Source of the DNA: an uncultured Planctomycetaceae bacterium
GTDB lineage: Bacteria > Planctomycetota > Planctomycetia > Pirellulales > Pirellulaceae
Direction of reading: 5' to 3'
DNA length: 14,122 nt
Assembly (NCBI GenBank): GCA_937967755.1
Contig: CALBTA010000598.1
Location: 1-14,122 of the forward strand
Of this stretch, positions 1-6,519 are shown piece after piece. Under the pieces are notes generated by a model. It did not search any database. It saw only the letters and a list, made by a program, of their open reading frames with translations, and was not told the origin of the DNA. Each line of letters starts with the position of its first letter. The stretch's first letter is position 1. The position numbers were made by a program, and so were the translations under genes.

Positions 1-198
1 CGCAGCGGGAAGTGGAAGTTGATCGAAAGGTTCGACGACAATTCGCTGGAACTGTACGACCTGGAAAGCGACATCGGTGAGAAAAAGAACCTCGCGGAGA
101 CGAACAAAGCACAGGCGGAAAAGTTGCGTGACCAACTCGCCGCTTGGCGTAAGGCAAATGACGCCGCGATGCCGGTTTCCGCCAAATCCAATGATTAG
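1..198 (+). CDS. Sulfatase, C-terminal end only (partial)
   Basis: The reading frame is open from the first base and stops at TAG 196-198, leaving 65 residues. They begin RSGKWKLIERFDD and continue LELYDLESDIGEKKNLAE, followed by a helical tail rich in Lys, Gln and Ala. The 'G-K-W-K-L-I' strand followed by 'E-L-Y-D-L-x-x-D-x-G-E-x-x-N-L-A' is the usual C-terminal subdomain of formylglycine-dependent sulfatases (arylsulfatase A-like). The complete sulfatase at 4747-6273 ends with a related ELYNLKDDIGQKQNVA. Such enzymes hydrolyse sulfate esters, often on algal polysaccharides, and are usually exported. The catalytic part lies before the window, so substrate and activity cannot be judged. The next gene starts 23 bases later on the same strand, so co-transcription is possible. 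Confidence 0.85.
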   Translation, partial: RSGKWKLIERFDDNSLELYDLESDIGEKKNLAETNKAQAEKLRDQLAAWRKANDAAMPVSAKSND

Positions 199-221
199 GA
201 TCGACCCCTCAGAATTCACCC

Positions 222-1694
222 GTGGGAAACGATTTGCCAGGCGATGAGCCTCAAACAGGACGCCCCCGCGTTGCCGTAGTCGGCGGCGGTATTACAGGGG
301 TGGCGGCTGCGCTGCACTTGCAACAACTAAAGGATTGCGACGCTGACGTACAACTGTTCGAAGCCGGACCGCAATTGGGCGGTGTGTTGCGCACCACGCG
401 AGAGCGCGGTTACCTAATCGAGCATAGCGCCGACAACTTCATCACCAACGTCCGTTGGGCGGTCGATGTTTGCGAGCGGATTGGGATTTCGAATCAACTG
501 CTGCAAACCGATGACTGCTTCCGCCGGGCGTTTGTCGTCCATCGTGACAAACTGTTGCCCGTGCCCGACGGCTTCGCCCTGATGGCCCCGGCCCGCCTGT
601 GGCCGATCGTGACCACGAAGTTGCTTTCGATCCGAGGTAAACTCCGCCTAGCGTGGGAATACTTCCTGCCGCCACGGCGCCACGAGGATGAAAGCCTGCA
701 ATCGTTCGCCACACGGCGGCTGGGCAAGGAAACGTACGAGCGGATCGTGCAGCCGCTGGTCGGCGGAATCTATACGGCCGACCCGCAGCGTTTGAGCCTG
801 GCGGCGACGCTGCCGCGGTTCCTGGAAATGGAACACAAACACGGCGGGCTGATCCGCGGAGCGCTGCGCCAAAGCGCGCCGAAGAAATCAAACGCCCGGC
901 TTTCGGCCGATCAGTCCGCCAGCGGCGCACGCTACAGCTTGTTCGTCGCCCCGCGCGAAGGAATGGGGAGCTTGGTCGCGGCGATGGCAGATGCGCTGCC
1001 GGATGGTTGCGTGCGGCTGAATACGAAAGTGGAACGCATCTGTTGCGAAGCCGGCGAGCGGTGGCGGGTTCAGATTGCTGAAGAAGAACATCCGGAAGAG
1101 TTTGATCATGTGATCGTCGCGACTCCGGCTATGATCGCGTCCCGGCTGCTTGCCGACACCGACGGCGCACTGTCGAAACTGCTTGACGGGATTCCCTACG
1201 CCGGCGCGTCCGTCGTTTGCCTGGGTTATCGCCGCGATCAAATCGACCACCCGCTCGACGGGTTCGGCTTCGTCGTTCCGGCGGTGGCCAATCGCAAGAT
1301 TCTGGCGGGCAGTTTTTCCAGCGTAAAATACCCGGGACGCGCGCCGGAGGGCCACGTGTTGATCCGCGTGTTCGTCGGCGGCGCATTGCAGCCCGAGTTG
1401 GCGGCGTTGCCCGACGATGATTTACAGCAACTCGCCCAACAGGAACTGGCGGACTTAATCGGCGCAAGCGGCGAACCAGACCTATGCCACGTGACCCGGT
1501 GGGAAGGTGCGATGCCGCAGTACCACCTGGGTCATTTGGATCGCATCTCGCAAATCGAAGGCCACATCGCCGCACTGCCCGGCTTGCACCTCGCCGGCAA
1601 CGCCTACCACGGCGTCGGCATCCCGCAATGCATTCACAGCGGCCAGCAAGCGGCTGAGCGAACTCACGAAGCGATCATTCACGCGAACTCTTGA
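222..1694 (+). CDS. hemY: Protoporphyrinogen oxidase (oxygen-dependent, FAD-containing PPOX)
   Basis: This 490-residue flavoprotein should oxidise protoporphyrinogen IX (or coproporphyrinogen III in the coproporphyrin route) by removing six electrons, the penultimate stage of haem synthesis. Family members are cytosolic or peripheral to the membrane. The N-terminus has a dinucleotide-binding fold with VAVVGGGITG at about residues 17-26, an acidic residue ending the second strand (LFEAG, 45-49) and GGVLRT (53-58). The C-terminus has LAGNAYHGVGIPQCIHSG, the flavin-contacting signature of PPOX enzymes, with the bulky substrate domain between. Length is normal for the family. Some pipelines name this family hemG; it is unrelated to the flavodoxin-like HemG of E. 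coli. The start is GTG 222: an in-frame stop at 192-194 and no earlier start codon force this choice, but no clear ribosome binding site is visible. No other haem gene lies in the window. Confidence 0.93.
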   Translation: MGNDLPGDEPQTGRPRVAVVGGGITGVAAALHLQQLKDCDADVQLFEAGPQLGGVLRTTRERGYLIEHSADNFITNVRWAVDVCERIGISNQLLQTDDCFRRAFVVHRDKLLPVPDGFALMAPARLWPIVTTKLLSIRGKLRLAWEYFLPPRRHEDESLQSFATRRLGKETYERIVQPLVGGIYTADPQRLSLAATLPRFLEMEHKHGGLIRGALRQSAPKKSNARLSADQSASGARYSLFVAPREGMGSLVAAMADALPDGCVRLNTKVERICCEAGERWRVQIAEEEHPEEFDHVIVATPAMIASRLLADTDGALSKLLDGIPYAGASVVCLGYRRDQIDHPLDGFGFVVPAVANRKILAGSFSSVKYPGRAPEGHVLIRVFVGGALQPELAALPDDDLQQLAQQELADLIGASGEPDLCHVTRWEGAMPQYHLGHLDRISQIEGHIAALPGLHLAGNAYHGVGIPQCIHSGQQAAERTHEAIIHANS

Positions 1695-1718
1695 TTCGCC
1701 GCTGGATCGCTGACATGT

Positions 1719-1748
1719 TCGGGCGTTGTATACACCAGCAACGACCGA
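1719..1748 (+). terminator. Hairpin after the PPOX gene, weak terminator candidate
   Basis: TCGG (1719-1722), a mismatched base and CGTTG (1724-1728) pair with CAACG (1739-1743), a mismatched base and CCGA (1745-1748). This gives nine base pairs around one G/A mismatch and a 10-base loop. It begins 25 bases after the stop codon of the oxidase. There is no T tract after it, so it is not a classical intrinsic terminator and may only stabilise the 3' end. Confidence 0.3.
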
Positions 1749-1754
1749 TAGCCT

Positions 1755-1783
1755 TTGGAATCCGTTGGGGACATTGATATCAT
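1755..1783 (+). promoter_or_regulatory. Sigma70-like promoter candidate for the J-like membrane protein gene
   Basis: TTGGAA (1755-1760) and TATCAT (1778-1783) are separated by 17 bases. The boxes match the sigma70 consensus at four of six and five of six positions. Transcription would start near 1790, giving a leader of about 45 bases before the ATG at 1836. The element lies beyond the hairpin at 1719-1748, as expected for an independently transcribed gene. Prediction from box matches only. Confidence 0.4.
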
Positions 1784-1835
1784 GGTCAGTGGTTGAAGCC
1801 AGGCTTTACAAATCAGCGGGTGAGGAAGCGGGTCA

Positions 1836-4601
1836 ATGGACAAGACATTCGACTATTATTTCAAGTGGCTAGGAATTCCGGCGGAGCATCAACCGCCCGA
1901 TTATTATCGGCTGTTGGGAATTCCGCACTTCACAAGTGATCCCGATGCCATCGAGAACGCCGCGGATCAACGGATGGCGCATGTGCGAACATTTCACGGC
2001 GGCGCGCACCGGGATGCTTCGCAAACGATCCTTAATGAAATTTCCACTGCCCGAGTTACGCTGCTGAACAAAGCGAAGAAACACTCCTATGACGCGGATC
2101 TGAAGGCGCGCCACTACGCCAGTGAGTCCAGCGCAAAACAGGAAGTTCCGTTAGCTGGCCCTATTCAATCGCGACCGTCACCGCGCCCCGCCGGCAAACC
2201 GCCGAAACGAACCTCCTCCAACGGTAGTTCTTCTTGGATCGTTTGGGTCTTGGCTGGATGCGGCGTCGGTGGCGTGACTTTGGCGGTAGCGCTTCTGGGT
2301 GGTGTCTTCCTGTTTTGGCGTCCCACCACCGAAACAGCGTATGTCTATGAAACCAGCCCTGAAACTGAAGCGGCGGCCCCGGTAAGCTTCCAGGAACGCC
2401 AGTCAGAGACACCAACGGATGCCGTTGATGAAGCTCCTTCGCAGGCGGACGTCGAAAATACAACTCGCCAAAGCGGGCCAAGCAACGAAGGGACGACGCA
2501 GAACAGTGTTCGCCCCGATGGCTCTGAGGCTGCTAGTGACACGACTAATCAGCAACCAGACGACACGGTCGTCGCGTTGGCTGATCCGCCCCCGGCCACC
2601 GTTACCGAGGTGGTCAAAGCATCCGTCCCGGCTGAAGCGGATCGCAAGGCGGCGGACGAAAAAGTGCTGGCGGTATTCGGCGAGGATTTGAAACAGGCAA
2701 GCAAGGCGGATGAAAAGCGGGCGCTCGCGCAGAAAATGATTCAAGTGGCCGCGACAACGAAACAACCGCCAATCCAGTTCGCCCTCTACCAACGCGCGAT
2801 CGACCTGGCGAAAGAGGGTGGCGATGTTCGGCTCGCTTTCAACGCCGTCGACCAATTGGACGCGAAGTTCGAAGGCGATGCGATGCGCCTGAAGGCAAGC
2901 GTCCTGCATCGCGTTTCGAGCCGGCTGCGCCGCGGTGACGGGCATATCGCTTTGGCCCCTGACTTCGACATGGTGATCGACGCCGCGGTTGCCGAGAACC
3001 GATTTGATGTCGCGCAGCCGCTGGTGGAAGTTGCGCTACAGTCCGCGGTTAAGGCGCAGAACGGCGACCTGCGCAAACGGGCAGTTCAGCGCGTTACCGA
3101 GATCGGGCGACTGGCCGCCGCTTACGAAGAAGCCGAAACGGCACTGGCGACACTACGCACTAAACCGACCGATGGCGAGGCCAATCTAGTCGCGGGGAAG
3201 TACTACTGCTTCGATCGCGGCGACTGGTCGCAAGGGCTCCCCTACCTGGCTTTGGCCAACGACGATGCCCTGGCGAAGTTGGCCAACGAGGAGTTGAAGG
3301 CCTCGCCGCCCGCGATGGGCTTGGGGGATGGTTGGTGGGAAATCGGGACGGCCCTGGAGGAACCTCAGTCAACGCACGTGAAGCAGCGGGCGGCTTACCA
3401 CTATCGCCGCGCGTTGCCAAGTTTGAGCGGCTTCGCGAAAGCGACAGTGGAGAAACGAATCAGCGACTTGCCAGTCATCGAACCGCAGGCTCCGGCGGTC
3501 TCCGGGAAAGTTGTTGACCTGATCGCGATCTCCGACCCCGCCAGGCATGGTGAGAAAGGGCGGTGGCGAAAGGTCAACGGCATGTTGGCCGTCAGCAATC
3601 TGGAAGATGCCAGCTTTCTCAGCCCTCCCTACCAACCGCCGCGGGAGTACGACCTGCAAGTGACGGTTAGCCGCGCGCACAACGGGCCTCGCTCGGCCAG
3701 CGACACCCACGTTCGCATTCCCTATGGAACAGATTGCCACACGTTCGGCATCCGCGCTCACGACGACGGTTCGACCAGCTTGAGTTTTTGGGGCGACAAA
3801 CCGTTCGGCAAGCCGCCCATGGGTGTCACGATTGATTCTGGATTCCAATTGGGCAAACAGCATACGCTGCTGTTTCAAGTCCGCGACAGCGGATTGAATG
3901 TTCTGCTCGATGGGCGCGCACTATTTCACATCGAGGACTACTCGATGTTGCGCGACTCGGACGAGGGGATTGGCGTCGGATCATTCCAAAATCAAACCGT
4001 GTTCCATGAAATTCTAGTCAAGGAACTCGCCCAGCAGCAAAGTCCACGCGCTGCGGGGCCGGTGGATCTTATCCCGCTGATCGATACCCGCCGCGACCGG
4101 GTCTCTGGAAACTTCGTTGTCACCAACGATGTATTGGTGACACCCAAATACAAGTCGGGCATGGATCGACTGCTGCTTCCGCTGGCGGAAATTCCAGAGC
4201 AGTACGACATCGATCTGGTGGTGGAACGCAAAGGAACAGGAGGTCATGGGTTGAACGTAGGTTTCGTCACCCAGGGCGTTCGCGGGCAAGTCGTGATGGA
4301 TGGCTACGCCGAGCCGGGCTGGGCGATTGACTACATCGATGGCGTTCGCGGCCCGCAGAACAGCACGTTCTCGCGTGGGAAGCGGTTCACGCTGAACCAA
4401 CGGGTAAGCGCCCAAATTCAAGTGCGAAAAGGCAGCGTCACTGTGCTGTGCGATGGAGACCCGGTATTCACATGGCGGGGACGCACAGAACAGCTTGCCG
4501 TCTCGCGAAGGTTCGACGTTGAGCAAAAGGGGGTCATGTTTCTCGGCAGCCAATCGGTCTTTCACATTCACAAGTTGACCGTGACACCCGTTGGTGAGTA
4601 G
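1836..4601 (+). CDS. Single-pass membrane protein with J-like N-terminus and two C-terminal lectin-like domains
   Basis: 921 residues. Residues 20-90 resemble a J domain: helix I contains DYYRLLGIP, helix II runs about 37-53 and helix III about 66-90. The HPD motif that activates Hsp70 is absent; the loop reads HGGAHRD. This degenerate module is common in planctomycete membrane proteins. After a basic, Pro/Ser-rich linker comes one hydrophobic segment (about 134-161), preceded by Lys/Arg and followed by acidic residues, so the J-like part should be cytoplasmic. Then come a low-complexity acidic stretch (about 165-255), a helical region (about 255-450), a GLPYLALANDD-containing module (about 449-545) seen in planctomycete proteins, and two beta-rich, LamG/DUF1080-like domains (about 602-735 and 790-921). 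The start is supported by GAGGA at 1822-1826, nine bases before ATG. Function unknown; a surface-binding or sensing role is inference. It faces the convergent sulfatase gene across a palindrome. Confidence 0.9.
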   Translation: MDKTFDYYFKWLGIPAEHQPPDYYRLLGIPHFTSDPDAIENAADQRMAHVRTFHGGAHRDASQTILNEISTARVTLLNKAKKHSYDADLKARHYASESSAKQEVPLAGPIQSRPSPRPAGKPPKRTSSNGSSSWIVWVLAGCGVGGVTLAVALLGGVFLFWRPTTETAYVYETSPETEAAAPVSFQERQSETPTDAVDEAPSQADVENTTRQSGPSNEGTTQNSVRPDGSEAASDTTNQQPDDTVVALADPPPATVTEVVKASVPAEADRKAADEKVLAVFGEDLKQASKADEKRALAQKMIQVAATTKQPPIQFALYQRAIDLAKEGGDVRLAFNAVDQLDAKFEGDAMRLKASVLHRVSSRLRRGDGHIALAPDFDMVIDAAVAENRFDVAQPLVEVALQSAVKAQNGDLRKRAVQRVTEIGRLAAAYEEAETALATLRTKPTDGEANLVAGKYYCFDRGDWSQGLPYLALANDDALAKLANEELKASPPAMGLGDGWWEIGTALEEPQSTHVKQRAAYHYRRALPSLSGFAKATVEKRISDLPVIEPQAPAVSGKVVDLIAISDPARHGEKGRWRKVNGMLAVSNLEDASFLSPPYQPPREYDLQVTVSRAHNGPRSASDTHVRIPYGTDCHTFGIRAHDDGSTSLSFWGDKPFGKPPMGVTIDSGFQLGKQHTLLFQVRDSGLNVLLDGRALFHIEDYSMLRDSDEGIGVGSFQNQTVFHEILVKELAQQQSPRAAGPVDLIPLIDTRRDRVSGNFVVTNDVLVTPKYKSGMDRLLLPLAEIPEQYDIDLVVERKGTGGHGLNVGFVTQGVRGQVVMDGYAEPGWAIDYIDGVRGPQNSTFSRGKRFTLNQRVSAQIQVRKGSVTVLCDGDPVFTWRGRTEQLAVSRRFDVEQKGVMFLGSQSVFHIHKLTVTPVGE

Positions 4602-4632
4602 GAGCCAGCGGTTTGTGACGGCTTGATTTGAG

Positions 4633-4693
4633 AGTGAGCCGCCAGGCGCTAGCCGCGTGTGAGTCACCGGCGGCTAGCGCCGTGCCGCTCAGT
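4633..4693. repeat. Long intergenic palindrome with GGCTAG core (REP-like), possible bidirectional terminator
   Basis: A perfect 12-bp inverted repeat, GGCGCTAGCCGC (4645-4656) and GCGGCTAGCGCC (4670-4681), encloses a 13-base loop. The symmetry extends outward to 24-base arms (4633-4656 and 4670-4693) with 20 of 24 positions matching. It fills the gap between two convergent genes (stops at 4601 and 4747), the usual place for REP-like elements and factor-independent 3'-end hairpins. No T tract follows on either strand. Only one full copy is in the window. Similar GGCTAG palindromes are, from memory, frequent between genes in planctomycete genomes, which cannot be checked here. Confidence 0.7.
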
Positions 4694-4746
4694 TGCACCG
4701 CTCTAGGTGGCAGTGCGCAAGTCTTGGTTTACACATAGGAACGCTG

Positions 4747-6273
4747 CTAACGCGCCAGGCGCGGGGCGGAATGTCCTTGCTCGCGAATTTTCTTCAGCAG
4801 CGCCTGCAACTCGGCGACGACGTCGCCACGCTTCGCGGCGACGTTCTGCTTTTGCCCGATGTCGTCTTTCAGGTTGTATAGCTCGACTGGCTGCTGATCA
4901 TCGGCGGGGTAACCGCGCTTCTTTTCCCACGTGGCGTTGCGGCCGCTGAGGTAGCCGTCTTTGCCGTCGATCAACAGCCAATCGCCGTGGCGGATGGCGT
5001 AATGGTCCGCCCTGGTGTTGTGGATGTGCGTTTCGCGAACGCTTTTCGCTTCGCCAGTTAGCAACGGCAGCACATTGTGCGAATCTTCGGCCGCGTCGTC
5101 AGGCAAGTCAAAATTCAGGTGCGCGGCCAGCGTCGCCATGATGTCGATCTGCGAAACCAGCGCGTCGTTGACCGACCCGGGCTTCGTCACGCCGGGCCAC
5201 TTGACCAGAAATGGCACGTGGTGACCCCCTTCGTAAATGTCACGTTTCAGTCCGCGAAACGGCTTGGCCGACCAGTGCTGGAACTTTTCGTCGCGGGCAT
5301 AGGCATACTTCTCCGGGCCGTTGTCGGCGGTGAAGATCACAATGGTGTCGCCTTCTTTTCCGGCCAGTTCCAACGCGTTGAGCAATTGCCCGCAAACGTA
5401 GTCGGTTTGAAACACGAAGTCTCCGTACGGGCCGGCCTTCGACTTGCCGTCGAATTCGTCGTTGGGAATGATTGGCGCGTGCGGGCAGGGGAACGAAAAG
5501 AACAGGAAGAACGGCTCCTCCGCTTCCTTTTGATCCAAAATGTACTGCACCCCTTTCTCTGCCAGTGTCGGCAACACCTGGTAGGGATCCCAGCCGGTGA
5601 TCATCGGCCCGGGGCGGCATTCCCAGTTGCCTTCTTTAATCTTCTTCCACTTGCTGCTGTCCATCATCGCGTCGGGCGATGCGGTCACCTTGTCGTCTTC
5701 AATCCAACAGTACGGCGGGAAGTTGATGACCGTATCGCCAAAGTAATGGTCAAACCCGTGGGCCAGCGGGCCATCGGGAATTGGCTTGCTCCAGTCGTAC
5801 GCGTCGGGGCCAAACGCCCGCCGGCGGCCGCCCCCGATCGGCTTGGCCCCTTCCTTGCGGATGGCGGTCCAATCCCAACCGAGATGCCACTTGCCGATGC
5901 AGGCGGTCTTGTAGCCGCGCTCTTGAAGCATTTCCGGCAGCGTCAATCGCTCTGGCTCGAAGACGGAAGCCCCCATCGCGTTCACAATGCCGTGAAAATC
6001 ACGACAATGATGCCGCCCCGTCAACAGGGCATAGCGGCTGGGCGTGCAAATGCCGGAAGAGGAATGCCCATCGGTAAACCGCATCCCCTCACGGGCGAGC
6101 CGGTCGAGGTTCGGCGTCGGAATTTTCGAGTCGGCATTCTGAATGCTCAAATCGCCATAACCCAAGTCGTCCGCGTAAAGGATCAAAACGTTCGGATGCT
6201 CGGCGGCCTGCGCAGAGGCGAACAGAATTATCAGACAGATAAACGCGGCCAGAGAGAGATTGGTGCGGTTCAT
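4747..6273 (-). CDS. Exported formylglycine-dependent sulfatase (arylsulfatase A-like)
   Basis: 508 residues. A signal peptide with a hydrophobic core at about 8-20 and likely cleavage after AQA (21-23) directs export. The mature part opens with PNVLILYADDLGYGD, whose D35 and D36 are calcium ligands. C76-T-P-S-R80 is the CxPSR motif whose Cys is converted to formylglycine, and LTGR follows. GKWHLG (127-132) supplies the Lys and His near the active site, PHAP holds His265, TADNG (315-319) supplies the Asp/Asn metal ligands D317 and N318, and FRGLKRDIYEGGHHVP (339-354) supplies a further active-site Lys. All expected catalytic positions are present, so the enzyme should be active if a maturase (FGE or anSME) exists elsewhere. 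It hydrolyses sulfate esters; the substrate cannot be read from sequence. No strong ribosome binding site precedes ATG, but the signal peptide fixes the start well. It is divergent from the PQQ-type gene at 6520. Confidence 0.95.
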   Translation of the reverse strand: MNRTNLSLAAFICLIILFASAQAAEHPNVLILYADDLGYGDLSIQNADSKIPTPNLDRLAREGMRFTDGHSSSGICTPSRYALLTGRHHCRDFHGIVNAMGASVFEPERLTLPEMLQERGYKTACIGKWHLGWDWTAIRKEGAKPIGGGRRRAFGPDAYDWSKPIPDGPLAHGFDHYFGDTVINFPPYCWIEDDKVTASPDAMMDSSKWKKIKEGNWECRPGPMITGWDPYQVLPTLAEKGVQYILDQKEAEEPFFLFFSFPCPHAPIIPNDEFDGKSKAGPYGDFVFQTDYVCGQLLNALELAGKEGDTIVIFTADNGPEKYAYARDEKFQHWSAKPFRGLKRDIYEGGHHVPFLVKWPGVTKPGSVNDALVSQIDIMATLAAHLNFDLPDDAAEDSHNVLPLLTGEAKSVRETHIHNTRADHYAIRHGDWLLIDGKDGYLSGRNATWEKKRGYPADDQQPVELYNLKDDIGQKQNVAAKRGDVVAELQALLKKIREQGHSAPRLAR

Positions 6274-6340
6274 GGGTGTTGGCTCAAGGGGATTAATTCA
6301 GCCGCGGAAAGCCCAGTGGCCATCCGGCATTTCGCCCCTC

Positions 6341-6349
6341 ATTATGCCA
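6341..6349 (-). promoter_or_regulatory. Extended -10 promoter candidate for the sulfatase
   Basis: Read on the - strand this is TGGCATAAT, an extended -10 box (TGn followed by CATAAT, five of six consensus matches). TTGTCG (6367-6372) lies upstream at a 20-base spacing, too long for a normal -35, so the extended -10 would have to do the work. Transcription would start near 6334, about 60 bases before the sulfatase ATG at 6273. Based on box matching only. Confidence 0.33.
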
Positions 6350-6372
6350 TCGAGCTTGCCGCGGTGCGACAA

Positions 6373-6400
6373 TTGCATTGCCACCGCAATCGCTCATAAT
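6373..6400 (+). promoter_or_regulatory. Sigma70-like promoter candidate for the PQQ/methyltransferase-like gene
   Basis: TTGCAT (6373-6378) and CATAAT (6395-6400) are 16 bases apart. The -10 box matches consensus at five of six positions. The start of transcription would fall near 6407, leaving a leader of about 110 bases before the ATG at 6520. That position argues against using the in-frame ATG at 6406, which would be leaderless. It overlaps the upstream region of the divergent sulfatase gene, so one regulator could act on both. Confidence 0.4.
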
Positions 6401-6453
6401 GGGCGTTGCCATCATTTCGCGGTATTGTCTCTGGCCTTGCGTCGATTGTTTTT

Positions 6454-6504
6454 ACGGTGGCTAGAAGCCCCCGTTACGATGTGGCGCGAAGCCCCCGCTG
6501 TTTT
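6454..6504 (+). repeat. 24-bp tandem repeat with hairpin potential in the leader of the PQQ-type gene
   Basis: Units at 6457-6480 and 6481-6504 both begin GTGGC, differ at two bases, then share GAAGCCCCCG; 15 of the first 17 bases are identical. A third GAAGCCC at 6513-6519 runs into the start codon at 6520 with nearly the same spacing (24 and 25 bases). The first unit forms a hairpin: ACGGTGGCT (6454-6462) pairs with AGCCCCCGT (6466-6474) with one mismatch and a three-base loop. The second unit can form a shorter one. Its GGCTAG core also occurs in the palindrome at 4633-4693. Confidence 0.55.
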
Positions 6505-6519
6505 CTTGGAAAGAAGCCC

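Noticed and set aside
5077..6399. A 440-codon open frame on the + strand opposite the sulfatase
   Set aside because: It is antisense to a sulfatase with all catalytic motifs and a signal peptide. Its translation has no recognisable domain and is rich in Arg, Val and Gly, as expected for a shadow frame in GC-rich DNA.
6406..6519. The 38-residue N-terminal extension of the PQQ-type protein from the in-frame ATG 6406
   Set aside because: It would bury a good signal peptide, lacks a ribosome binding site, starts at the predicted transcription start and is largely made of the tandem repeat.
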